Shown here one piece after another: positions 46,127-56,578 of a DNA stretch of 64,000 nucleotides. The notes under the pieces were generated by a model that did no database searches, had not been told where the DNA came from, and saw only the letters and a program-made list of their open reading frames with translations. The DNA comes from Microglena sp. YARC (taxonomy: Eukaryota > Chlorophyta > Chlorophyceae > Chlamydomonadales > Chlamydomonadaceae), in NCBI GenBank assembly GCA_022414725.1, contig CM039465.1:21847822-21911821 (forward strand), given 5' to 3'. How positions within the stretch are numbered: the first letter of the stretch is position 1; every line of letters starts with the position of its first letter. The position numbers were made by a program, and so were the translations under genes.

Positions 46127-47729
46127 CCTATGGTACCCCAATGCTCCCGTCATCAGCAATTGAGAACATCATTCAGCGCCAAGTTGCGCGTGGGCCAACC
46201 ATCGTACAGCAGGAGAACCCCATGCCAAACCTGATGAGTTTAGTTGTAGACGTTGAACCGCATCAGACGCAGCAGCACGCTAATCAAAGTGTGTACGACG
46301 GGGGATCCATTGTGCTGAGAAACACTGTGCAGGTTAAACAGCTTTTGGTTAGGCCAGATGGGTCCGCGCTTCTTCAGCCTGACAAGAATGTGAATCTGGA
46401 AAGCTGCCTTTTGCCCTTCATGTTCCCATGCGGAACAGGCTCCTTTCTAGCTTCCACACGGTCCTTCACATTCCCCGACTACCTGCGGTACCGAATGAAG
46501 TCACTTCTTTCCCCTTGGACGCTGATCAAACCATACCTCCTCCTCATGTACCAAGTCCGCCAGGCCGTTGTAACCGCCAACGCCTGCCCTCCGCAGATGC
46601 TGAGTAAGGGAATTGTAAAATACCGCAAAAAGCATCCCAATGCCACAGAAGCGGAAATATACCACAATTTGATCAAATTCAAAGTCCCCAAGACTTTGCC
46701 CGGTTCTCCCGGATGGCATAGGAAGCATCTGAATGATCTTCTAACGATGGTGGACAAGTTCGGAATGCCTTCATTTTTCCTTACGCTTACCGCAGACGAA
46801 GTATCCACCACCAAATGGGCTGAAATCAAGAAACTGGAGGAGTTGCTGAAGAAAATCAACAGCAACATGACTTGGCAGGTATGCGCAAAATGCAACATCA
46901 TGAATACAAACAGTTGTGAATTTTGTCCACCATGAATATTAAATGCATTATCTGACATGTTCTCCTTCTCCAACTCAGGACACCCCTGTTGAATGTGCAA
47001 CGCTATTCCATAAGCGGCTTATGCACTTCATGAATACGTACATTCTAGGAGCCAAGGGTGGCATCTTGGGCCGGATGACGCATTATGTCATTCGCTATGA
47101 GATACAACATCGAGGTTCCCTTCATGCCCATATCATTCTGTGGGTCCACCCAGACGACATTGATCAGACAGCGTCCGAAATCTGTGGCATGGTGCCTGCG
47201 GAATGTGATCCTAACAATCCCAAATCCTTTGTTCGACCGTCATGCCCGCACCAAGCCGCCTTGAAGGATCTTGTGCTGCGAAAAAACATGCACAAGTGTG
47301 GCGATGTACGTATGAATTCTTATGAACAATTGCACAGTTGCTCAGTCATCTTGCTTATGCGTACTGACCTCATGTGGTGCTCATTTTTCAGGCAAAACAG
47401 GCAGGTTGCAGGGAGAAGGGTCCGTGCAAGTACCTTTTTCCAATGGACATTCAGCCTAACGTCACTCATGTATTCGATGGACCCACCAAACGGTACCAGT
47501 ACTTCAGGTAGGTTCATGTTTGCTTTTGGTTTCCTTTCTGTCGATAAAATAAAGTGTCGTTCCTTTACATTTACGTAATTTAATACCTTCTTCCATCAGG
47601 CCACGTGAATGCGACCATAATGTGGTACCTTATCATCCAACCGTCATGCGCCTTTGGGGTGCACACTGCAACTTGCAGAGGATCACCAGCGAAGCTTGGT
47701 CCTTCTACATTCTGAAGTACACTATGAAG
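46127..47729 (+). CDS. RepHel exons 2-5: Helitron Rep (HUH endonuclease)
   Basis: Four exons: 46127-46878, 46979-47305, 47392-47507 and 47600-47729, with GT-AG introns in phase. Exon 2 holds the Helitron helicase-like N domain (LLPFMFPCGTGSF, LPGSPGWHRKHLNDLL, GMPSFFLTLTADE). Exon 3 holds the metal-binding HUH region, YEIQHRGSLHAHIILWV, whose HAH is the catalytic motif. Exon 4 gives CREKGPCKYLFPMD. Exon 5 ends with FYILKYTMK, matching the YxxKYxxK two-tyrosine motif (47706-47729) that cuts and joins DNA during rolling-circle transposition. All Rep catalytic residues are present. Confidence 0.85.
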
Positions 47730-48230
47730 GTACGAGGTGCCGCTCCACTTGACTGAATACTTCTGTGTGCCTTTTCCCCACGGCTCCTTACACTCTTGCA
47801 CGCAATCATCTGCTTCTCACCTTACCTCTCCCTTGCCTGCCTAATTCTCACATAGTTCTATTTCAATCTGTTCTTCTCTTTCCTTCTAAAATTCTTGCCT
47901 CCCCATCTTCTTTCTCCGTACAAGCCATGTCTTCACGGTGTTCCGTGCTTCCGTCCTATTCACCTCCATCCTTTCCCCATAGTCTCCACATTTGGCTTCT
48001 CTTCTTCACTGCTTTCTTCAGACTCACTGACTGCTTATTCTGTACCCTTCGCTTCTGCCACCCTCTAGGCACATCTGCCTCCCTATATTTGTATCCACCT
48101 GTCAACTACCTAAGATCCAAAAAGCTCCTAATTTTTTCTATTGCTTGCGTCATACCATTTTATGCGGCCATTGACCTATAATTCCCTTATGCCCATACCC
48201 CAATTGGTGCCTGCTGTGTTGCAATTGCAG
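47730..48230 (+). other. RepHel intron 5
   Basis: 501-bp pyrimidine-rich intron, GTACGA...TTGCAG. An open frame at 47765-48181 is Leu/Pro/Ser-rich and reflects the pyrimidine bias; I do not regard it as a gene. Confidence 0.65.
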
Positions 48231-48971
48231 ACTGAGCCTTTGGGCAATCTGAATCTGGACACCAGAGCAGCAAAATCTCTGGGCCTAGCCGGCTTAGATG
48301 AAGAGCAGCTGAAGCTCATCAGTGCGATGCAGCTCTCTAAGCCAGTCAGTCCAACCGAAGCAGCATGCGCATGCTTAGGTATTGAAATCATCCGCAAATC
48401 GGACACTGTCCATTTCGTGGATACAGCTCCCATGCATATGAGGACAACAACGTTGCTGTATAAAATAATGCGTCAGTAGCCCCCGTGGACATTTACTGTG
48501 CACGTCCGTCGGCGTTATCTCACATCTTGCTCCCAAAGTACTTCGAGGATTATGTCGTTGTCTCTGATGATCTGAAAGCACCCAAGGACAGCAACCTCAT
48601 TGGCTCTGACATCCTAGGCAATAAGGTAGGCTTTAGGTTTTAGTTCGCTTGCCTGCTTCAATCATGCTATTCATACCTATATTGCATGGTTCATGCATCA
48701 TTGTACGGTGCTTTATGAGACATGAACATGGCACGCAATACCTGAATGAATGCCTGTCAATCTATGTTGTATACAGGTCTACAAGGCAAAGATCTCCAAA
48801 CTGGTTTGCTTGTCCGACTTCCACCCGGTACACCAGGTGGAAGGCTTCTTCTACATGTACTTGCTGAAGAAATATGCCTTCCAAGCTGAATCTGAACTTG
48901 TGTCTGCCGGCAATCCCGATGGTACCTATTTCAGCGAATGCATTCTGCGTGGGCACATCAATGACGATACT
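48231..48971 (+). CDS. RepHel exons 6-7: linker between Rep and helicase
   Basis: Exon 6 (48231-48625) reads TEPLGNLNLDTRAAKSLGLAG and ends DSNLIGSDILGNK before a GTAGGC donor. Its frame changes near 48460-48475: the upstream frame stops at a TAG (48477-48479), while the downstream one carries SVAPVDIYCARPSALSH. This is either a one-base lesion or a sequence error. Exon 7 (48777-48971) gives VYKAKISKLVCLSDFHPVHQ through CILRGHINDDT and ends at GTGAGT. Positions relative to Rep and helicase fit the usual RepHel linker. Confidence 0.7.
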
Positions 48972-49191
48972 GTGAGTTGTCTGCATTTTCTGTTATATTA
49001 TTTAGGTTCCAAATGATGTGATCTTCGTAATGCATTACTTATGTGCATTCACCCTACACTTGCTCACCACCACAAATCTATATTTAGATTGGTATGTTGA
49101 CCTTGCATGCAACCATTGCAGTCATATTCACTCGTCTTAATTCAACTCAGTCTAAGTTGCTTTTTACTTATTCAATTGCAGGACCTGGAGG

Positions 49192-51533
49192 TCTTGCTCG
49201 AAGAGTACTGCAACTACCACATGTACCAAGATTCTGACCGTGGTATGCTGATGGAGGGTATGCTCCAGGCCTTTGCTGCCTGCGATCTTGCATCTCCAAT
49301 GGACGATCCAGACCTGACTGCACTGACAGCAATGGGTTTAGCCCCGGAGAGCATAGCTAAAGAACTTTTGGAGGAGTTTGCTGAGACAGAAGAATTGCTC
49401 TTGAAAGGTGAACAGCAGGTTGTATTCAATGCTCTGCTCAGCAAGCCATCAGGCCTGTCGGTGGTGACAGGGCCAGGCGGCTCTAATAAAACATTGCTCA
49501 TTGGAAAGCTGACGTACGAACTTCGCAAGATGGGAAAGAACGTCGTTCTTGCGGCAACTACCGGGGCAGCTGCTATCAATTTATCTGATATGGGGGTCAC
49601 AGCCCACAGCCTTTTTTCTCTCCCAATACGTGGACAGCGGATGCGCAACATGCCAGCCATCCACCCTGCTCGGCAAACGCTTCTGCATGCCGACGTCATA
49701 GTGATTGATGAGATGTCAATGTTGACAGCCTTTCTATTAAGCCTGATCGCTTTTCGTCTCAAGCAAGTAACACCACCAAGCACCGTAGGAGGCAGGCAGG
49801 CAGCTGAAGTATGCCCCTTTGCTGAGAAGCACATCATTCTTGTTGGCGACCTTGCACAAGTAGGTAACATAAGCTGTAGCACTGCGCTTGAAGTTTATAT
49901 TGTACACTGATTCTTTATTGATCACATCTTCATACATCCTACGTGTGTGTGTAAACCCATTATCTAATTCTTCTTTCACCCTCTATTGTGCAGCTGCCTC
50001 CGGTATGCCAGTGCAAGAAGAACGTCAAGAAGGACGAATGTGACGATGAACCGCCGGAGGCCTGCATGAAGTGCCACATCAGCAACTCTCCGCATTGGCA
50101 GGTTGCCCAGCTTTTCAAGCTGACCACATCATTGCGCCATGACCAGGATGAGATTTATTCAAAATTCCTTATGCTTGTCAGAGAAAAGGCTCCCCTGAAG
50201 GCTCAGATTGAGGCAGTTCTGAGCACCGACCGATTCATAGCTGATGAGAAGACGACAATCCTCTGCTCTCACCAGGATCTGGACCAGCAGTACAACAGAG
50301 ACATGCACAACAAATTCTTCCAGCGACCGGATGTGACAAGCTGCACACCCGTTCTATCAAGCGTAAGCCCTGCTCCAACTGGACCAGCTGAACCAGAATT
50401 ACAAAAGTGGGCCCAGGACCCAGCTTTCCATGGAATACCGCAAGCAGACGTCGGAACACGAGTACTCATCTATCTTGCACCTGCAACTGATCATGGTGCT
50501 GCATGCCCGTACAATCTGGGAGACCAAGGACACATCACAGAACTGCACATGCAACCCTGTTCCACGACGCCATTTGTTGAAGCCATCAGCGTACGCCTCA
50601 TCAAAGACGGTAGCGTCCACACATTTACCAGGACAATTTCGGCAAAAAAAAGCTTCCACGGAACAAGCTATACTCGTGCTACGTTCCCCTTGCGTGTGTG
50701 CATACCCAAGACAGTCAGTCTGTTGCACAATTGCGGCACAGATGCAACCTTTAAAGAATGGTTGGCGAAAGAGCACTTCCACACTCTGACTGATGTCAGC
50801 ATTGGCTCGAAAGTCATGTTGACTGCAAACATCAATTTGAAGCAAGGCGCAGCGAACGGCGCTATTGGGACTGTCTTGGACATTACATATGACGACAATC
50901 AGGAAATCCGGAGATTTACAATCCTACTTCCTCGCACGGGTGCAGTCATCCCAGTGTACCGCCTGTCATATGCGTCTATGAACAAGAATTCAAAAAGGTA
51001 TGATATCTTGCGCCAGCATTGTTAGGTTTTTGCGATTTAGGTTTTTACAATTGCCGAAAGTTATAGTCATGCGAGTTTTAGTCTTGCCAGTTTTAATCTT
51101 GCATGTTTTGGTCCAGCCAGTTTGTCTCTTCTCGCACCTTCATCTCACATTTGTTATATCCCATTGCATTTTCATGTACTATATATGTACATGCTTTATC
51201 AACTGTCCAGCACACCATCATTATCTACGCCCCAACCATGACTGCACAAAAAAGAAAATTTTCAATTTATGTTCCTAAATGTTCTTGCATGTTGCTGAAT
51301 GCAGGTACACAAAGAAATCTTTCCCTCTGCAGCTTGCTTACGCCTTAACTGGTCACAAGTCTCAAGGCGCCACACTGAAAGGTCCAACCATAGTGCACAT
51401 GCTGAGCGCTTTCACTCCGGGACTTTTGTATGTCATGCTTTCACGCGTGACTTGCAGAGAAAATTTGCACATTGTAGGCAAAACGCTGGAACCCAGCATG
51501 TTCGTGCCAATGAAAATTCCAGGAGGAGTGTAG
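49192..51533 (+). CDS. RepHel exons 8-10: Pif1-type helicase
   Basis: Exons 49192-49859, 49994-50997 and 51305-51533. Superfamily 1 motifs are visible: Walker A region GPGGSNKTLLIGKL, VVLAATTGAAAINL (Ia), VIVIDEMSML (Walker B), HIILVGDLAQ joined by splicing to LPPV, GSKVMLTANINLKQGAANGA, and YALTGHKSQGATLKG with YVMLSRV at the end. The phase works at each junction (GDLAQ|LPPV; SKR|YTKKSFPLQ). The stop is at 51531. The Walker A glycine before lysine is Asn (SNKT in place of TGKT), which would be expected to impair ATP binding. The role is strand unwinding during rolling-circle transposition. Confidence 0.85.
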
Positions 51534-51740
51534 TATTATGTGGTTCGTTACTCTCTGATCGGAATGCACCATTTCCAAGCTTACTTTTTATACCCTATGA
51601 CCTAGTCCGTATGGTGATTTGTCCAGCCGTTCAACAAGCATTTCCACATGCGCGTCTTGTTCTCATCCTTCAGCAAGGCAGTTGCTATGCGGCAAGAAGC
51701 CCGTCTCATTCGAGAAAATGAAAACCATGGAAAGCCTTGA
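51534..51740 (+). other. 3' flank of the Helitron gene
   Basis: About 200 bp between the RepHel stop and satellite. No convincing hairpin followed by CTRR is seen. The satellite resumes at GAGTTCTTAAGTGG. Confidence 0.45.
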
Positions 51741-52046
51741 ATGAGTTCTTAAGTGGTGCCAATAGACTACCCGTATTACCCACCCATTCACCCACCCATA
51801 TTATCAACACATACCCAGCCATTCGCCCTCTCATACTCTGGGCTGGGCTGGGGTTTGGGGGGTGGGGGGGTAAATACTTATTGCATGAGTTCTTAAGTGG
51901 TGCCAATAGACTACCCGTATTTCCCACCCATATTATTAACACATACCCAGCCATTTGCCTCTCATACTCTGGGCTGGGCTGAGGTTTGGGGGGGTGGGGG
52001 GTAAATACTTATTGCATTAGGTCTAAATGGGGCCAATAGACTACCT
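51741..52046 (+). repeat. G-rich satellite, block 10 (right edge of the field)
   Basis: Two full monomers and one degenerate monomer in the same orientation as all the others. The last ends at GGGGCCAATAGACTACC. No further copy is found to the right. Confidence 0.9.
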
Positions 52047-52446
52047 TTATCAAGGCCTACTTGTGCGTGGTCTTAGAATGTCAGTTGGAGGTCTGAGTAA
52101 AAAGTTAGCAAAAAAACAAAATGAGGGTCAACCCTCCCCTCCCTCCCACCCCCTAAATGAGGTGCTCAGAATGACCTGAAAAGTAAATTTAAAATATCGC
52201 CATGATACATGCGATTACAGCGCTGGTCTCAGAAAAAATCGATTGGCATGACTGAAACAATTGAGGCCTGGGCTCCTCCTGACCCCAGGGCTCAAATCTG
52301 GGCCCACACCTTGGAATACCCCAATCAGACAGAATGTTTCATTCCACTTTATAGCTGAAGTGATTTTAAGGGGACGCAATAACTTGTTGAACGGTAATGA
52401 AGTAGGGGTTCACAAGCCCACACACCGCCAGAGTGGCGACATACAA
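52047..52446. other. Intergenic region right of the satellite
   Basis: No recognised gene or repeat in the first 300 bp. The last part is the possible 3' end of the minus-strand NHL gene; if exon 2 is not spliced at 52446 its frame reads on to a stop at 52366. Confidence 0.4.
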
Positions 52447-54032
52447 AGTGCTGTCAATTTTCCTGAGGCAAGAGTTGCCTAGTTCAGTGATGTACACCAC
52501 AGCGTTATCGTAGTCATAAGCAATTCCGACAGGAGAGTTAAATCCAGCAGCAGCACCAATTCCGTCGGCAGAACTACCCGCAGTCCCGCAAGTGCCTGCA
52601 AATGTTACCACCCCACCTGGAGAAGAAACAGCGGCAAAGTCAGCCCAGTGTGCTTCAAATTCAAATTCAATATATCCATTAAACGTAACTCACACGAGGC
52701 GGTGTTCAAAACCACCATTGTACGTGGCCTCCACTCCAACCCACCCCACTCCACCCACCCCACTCACACACACTGAGTACTGACCAGTAATGGTGCTGAT
52801 TTATCAGATGCAGTTATTGCCTGCGCCTACCACCCCACCCCACCTCACCAACCCCACTCACACACACAGTACTCACCAGTAGAGATGCTAATTGATCGAA
52901 TGCAGTTTGTCTGTGCCTACCACCTCACCCACCCCACTCACACACACTGAGTACTGACCAGTAGTGGTGCTGATTTATCAGATGCAGTTATTGCCTGCGC
53001 CTACCACCCCATTCCACCTCACCCACCCTACTCCCACACACTGAGTACTGACCAGTAGTGGTGCTGATTGATCGAATGAAGTTTGTCTGTGCCTACCACC
53101 TCGCCCACCCCACTCACACACACTGAGTACTGACCAGTAGTGGTGCTGATTTATCGGATGCAGTTATTGCCTGCGCCTACCACCCCATTCCACCTCACCC
53201 ACCCTACTCTCACACACTGAGTACTGACCAGTAGTGGTGCTGATTGATCGAATGCAGTTTGTCTGTGCCTACCACCTCACCCACCCCTCTCACACACACA
53301 CAGAGTACTCACAAGTAAAAGTGTTGATTTCTCGGATGCAATTATTCCCAGTGTCGGCCACAAGAATGGTGCCTCTAGCTCCATGGTAGGTCACAGCGTG
53401 GGGACTGTTGAAGCGGGCGATAGCGCCTGTTGCGTCAACAGCACCAGACAAACCACACTTCCCAGCAATAGTGGTAACATTTCTCGAGAACACATCGATG
53501 ACTCGAATGCAATGGTCGCTCTTTTCTGACACATAGACTTTGTCGGAAGTAAATGCCAAACCCCACAGATCGTTGAATCTCGCGGCAGTGCCGGTGTCGT
53601 CCACAAGCCGACTCTCAGTTTGAGACCCAGCCATACTGCCAGGGTCACCTCCTGATCTCAATCCATAGAATGTGTAGACTACCGTTGTGCCGGCCATATG
53701 TAGCTCATCATTCCCGACATCATAATCGATGCCCTGAAGGTCTGAGGAGAAATCGCTGTCTCCCCCGTTGCAGTTCCCTGTAATTGTGCTGAGAACATCA
53801 GAGGTTCCGAACGTCTTGAGGCAGCTGCTAGTACCTGAACCGTCAACCAGGTACACATCATCTCCATAAGCGTACATTCCTCTAAGTCGTGTGTAGGTGG
53901 CGGTGGACAAGCTGCCATCTGCGGACGTGCCAGCAGCAGGTGAACCACCGGTGATGACAGTAACGGCACCATCATAGCTGACTTCCTGAAGGCCACCCTC
54001 GTTGTATGTGATATAGAGCTGGTTTGGCACAA
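52447..54032 (-). CDS. NHL-repeat beta-propeller protein, partial (two exons)
   Basis: Minus-strand gene. Exon at 54032-53313 (240 residues) starts after a CTGCAG acceptor and contains NHL-type blades: LYITYNEGGLQEVSYDG, RLRGMYAYGDDVYLVDG, FNDLWGLAFTSDKVYVSE, TTIAGKCGLSGAVDATG and ILVADTGNNCIREINT. It ends at a GTGAGT donor. The next recognisable exon, 52616-52447, joins in phase (T|GT) as GVVTFAGTCGTAGSSADG...AVVYITELGNSCLRKIDS and ends at a possible GTATGT donor. NHL propellers usually mediate protein or ligand binding; no catalytic domain is visible. The 5' end, upstream of 54032, was not found. Confidence 0.72.
52740..53300 (-). repeat. Tandem array of NHL exon-end relics in the intron
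   Basis: About seven monomers of roughly 85-95 bp that alternate between two types: GCAGGCAATAACTGCATC and ACAGACAAACTGCATTCG on the minus strand. Each reads like the end of an NHL blade (xNNCIRxIxTTTG) followed by a GTCAGTACTCA or GTGAGTACT donor and a purine-rich intron. The plus strand shows the ACTCACACACACTGAGTACT repeats. Confidence 0.75.
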
Positions 54033-55380
54033 CTGCAGGGGGGTGGGGTTGGGTGTGTGGTGTGGTGAGGGGTGGGGGGTGGGGGGTACACTTCAGTAAT
54101 AGTGAGGACCCGGGTGTCACCCTAGATTTTAGCTGGATGTATGCGGGGGGTCATCAAAACATATGTCGGGAGGCGCACGATGCTAATCTGTAATTCATCT
54201 CCGATTTGGTCGTAGACCCAGAAACTGTTAAAAACAGTGGGGAAAATGCATATGGGCTGAGATCTGGAGGGGGCCCAAAGGGGGGGGGGGGGGGGGGGGG
54301 GGGGTCGAGGCCGATCTCAAAATGTATTCACAACTTCTTCGTCTGTGGCCTGAATCGAATGTGCCGCACACAGTCGGAAATGCCTCGACGAAAGCGTTTC
54401 GAATCTGCAGTCGTTGGTCGGTTACACCCAGCCTGTACGGGAAGCCTGGCAGGGTGTTATGGGTGGATGTCCTGGAAGGTACATCCAGTCTGAACGTCAC
54501 CCATAACTTCGCCTTCGCGCCCAGCTTCGCACGAGCGGCAGTTGGGCTGGAAAACGCGCACGCAACGCGTTCGGATGCGCGTTCTGAATTCTGGTCCCTG
54601 ACGAGGTTCCTAAAGCAGTCGAGCCTGGGGTCGAGCCCCCCCCCACACCACCAGTCCCCAACTAGCCAGGTTACCAGCCAGCAACTAATCAGCCAGCCAG
54701 CAAAGTTAAAGCGTTTAGGTCAGACGCAAATCAAGCTCCCTAAATGCTTGGGCTTTCGGCCTGACATCAATAAGGGGGAGACTAGTGATGGGGGGGCGGC
54801 GGCGACCGGGGGGCTGTGTGGTAGGAGCGTAGGACAGATCTGTTATATAGGATGGATCCAAGATCGTGTGCATTAGGGCTTTCGGCCTGACATCAATGAC
54901 CTAGCAATAACTTTAGTGCAGAAGTGGCCCATTGCAGAGCCCATGGCGAATCCAAGAGGGGACATGTTTTCCCTACCTTTCATTGTAATTGAGTCTGGGT
55001 TGGTTGCGCCCAAGTGTTCAGGGTATACTGAGCAGGGTACTACTTATTGCCAAATTGGTCTGTGCTTGAAGCGCACAAACGTCAAATTGAGTGCAACAAG
55101 CGCCAAAACTGCGCGCTGCGATAATAGGGAATTGAAAAACTGCGCGAAGCGTGCAGAGGGGCTCAAAAAGGCAGCGCGGCACCGCGCTGCCGCGCGCTCT
55201 TAGTAGTACCCTGTTACGGGCACTGTGTATCGCATGAGATTACACTGACTGATGTTATGTAATGTTATGGACTACACTTCGTCAAAAGTGTAACTGCAGA
55301 TGAAACTCACTAGTTGTAGCCTACCTCTTATTACCGGAGATACTTTCGTGTGTGTGTATGTACGTGGTGGTGGTAGTTGT
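54033..55380. other. Region with G run and no confident gene
   Basis: Contains a pure G tract at about 54281-54304. An open plus-strand frame at 54322-54876 (184 residues, no known motif) and another at 54916-55203 (basic, Lys/Arg/Ala-rich) are listed only as possibilities. GGGCTTTCGGCCTGACATCA occurs twice, near 54749 and 54879. Confidence 0.4.
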
Positions 55381-55425
55381 GGGGGGGGGGAGTTGTACAT
55401 GGGTGGTGGTGGTGGTGGTGGTGCA
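55381..55425 (+). repeat. G10 run and GGT microsatellite
   Basis: A run of about ten Gs at 55381-55390 and (GGT)7 at about 55401-55423. The surrounding 55204-55744 has no recognised gene. Confidence 0.8.
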
Positions 55426-55744
55426 GGGGTCGCTTATACATAAGCCAAACCACGTTTTTAACACTTATTGATGACCCCCTGGATGTATGTGTGCATTGCG
55501 TTGTCCGTTTGTATGTGCGATCATGCGACCACCACGTAAGCAAACTGTCTCGTTACTAAACGGCTTCGGTCTGCTCAATTTCGTTGCCACCTATTGCTCC
55601 GATAACACTCTCCGCGAATGTTCCGCGTCGCTTGGGACCCCGCCTTGGACTTGTCCGACGACGCCTCACCATTCCGTCGCTGCATGGCGAGGCATGGGTC
55701 TAGCTAGACTAGTCAGAACTGCCCCCTTATGGCCCCCCGTTTCC

Positions 55745-56305
55745 CTAGGACTCCTCGCAAAAACAGAGGAGTCCACAAGTGTTTGACAGCCTTTCCGGAC
55801 ATCGGATGCCTGGGGTGAGAAATGTGCCTGACCCATGAAAAAATAAAAAAAGAGACTCACCAAGAGGTGGTGGAGGAGGTGGGCTGGGTGGTGGTGGAGG
55901 AGGTGGGCTGGGTGGTGGCGGTGGAGGAGGTGGGCTGGGTGGTGGCGGTGGAGGGGGTGGGCTGGGTGGTGGTGGTGGAGGGGGTGGGCTGGGTGGTGGT
56001 GGTGGAGGAGGTGGGCTGGGTGGTGGCGGTGGAGGAGGTGGGCTGGGTGGTGGCGGTGGAGGAGGTGGGCTGGGTGGTGGTGGTGGAGGAGGTGGGCTGG
56101 GTGGTGGCGGTGGAGGAGGTGGGCTGGGTGGTGGCGGTGGAGGAGGTGGGCAGGGTGGTGGCGGTGGAGGAGGTGGGCTGGGTGGTGGCGGTGGAGGAGG
56201 TGGGCTGGGTGGTGTGGTGGAGGAGGTGGGCTGGGTGGTGGCGGTGGAGGAGGGGGGCTGGGTGGCGTCGGTATTTAGTACTTCTTTGAGGGTCGTTTGA
56301 AACAA
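55745..56305 (-). CDS. Proline-rich [15 protein letters not shown] ORF, low confidence
   Basis: On the minus strand an open frame of 186 residues is mostly (SPPPPPPPP)n, preceded by MFQTTLKEVLNTDATQPPSS. Hydroxyproline-type SP-rich rods of this kind occur in pherophorins and other green-algal wall proteins. A GTGAGT donor lies at the end of the Pro-rich part (55862 on the minus strand), so it may be one exon. The other minus frame (TTQPTSSTA repeats) is also open, as expected for a 27-bp repeat, so the coding status is uncertain. No signal peptide is seen. Confidence 0.35.
   Translation of the reverse strand: MFQTTLKEVLNTDATQPPSSTATTQPTSSTTPPSPPPPPPPPSPPPPPPPPCPPPPPPPPSPPPPPPPPSPPPPPPPPSPPPPPPPPSPPPPPPPPSPPPPPPPPSPPPPPPPPSPPPPPPPPSPPPPPPPPSPPPPPPPSPPPPPPLGESLFLFFHGSGTFLTPGIRCPERLSNTCGLLCFCEES
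55866..56268 (+). repeat. 27-bp GC-rich minisatellite
   Basis: About 15 copies of a 27-bp unit built from GGTGGAGGAGGTGGGCTGG plus GTGGTGGC. They vary by GGC/GGT and by a one-base loss near 56216 that changes the open frame. Confidence 0.92.
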
Positions 56306-56578
56306 AGAAAATCCTGTTTGAATTGTTCGTTTGATTCATTCTTAGATTCAATCGGAGATAACCTTGATTCAATCGATCTTTGTTTCCTGTTTGAATCAGT
56401 CGGCCATCAAACCTACCGATTGAGATCCGTTTGAAACAAGGTTGGTTGTTTCAAACATGACTCAAACCATGTTCAAATAGATCTTAATCAAGCCGTCATC
56501 AACGTGCCCCTTGAAAAAGGTTTGAAACAAGGTTGGTTGTTTCAAACATGACTCAAACCATGTTCAAATGGATCTTTT
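56285..56578. repeat. TTTGAAAC-rich duplicated palindromic segment
   Basis: A segment with GTTTGAAACAAGG, GGTTGTTTCAAAC and ATGACTCAAACC occurs at about 56430 and again at about 56519. GTTTGAAACAA and TTGTTTCAAAC are inverted repeats, so each copy can fold. No coding content. Confidence 0.75.

Larger units (their letters stand above)
43873..51740 (+). mobile_element. Helitron (rolling-circle transposon) carrying an intron-containing RepHel gene
   Basis: The gene within encodes an HUH-type Rep with the two-tyrosine motif joined to a Pif1-family helicase, which is diagnostic of autonomous Helitrons. G-rich satellite lies to the left beyond the 1.38-kb units and immediately to the right (51741). 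I could not identify the expected 5'-TC or the 3' hairpin plus CTRR end, so the boundaries are set by neighbouring repeats only. Confidence 0.8.

Noticed and set aside
49214..49882. 222-residue minus-strand frame
   Set aside because: Antisense of the Pif1 helicase exon, whose plus-strand motifs are unmistakable.
51534..51740. Helitron 3' terminus (hairpin plus CTRR)
   Set aside because: CTAG occurs near 51601 but no stem-loop of suitable length precedes it, so no end was assigned.
54322..54876. 184-residue hypothetical protein
   Set aside because: No domain, no splice or start context, composition like the surrounding DNA; left as a weak possibility only.
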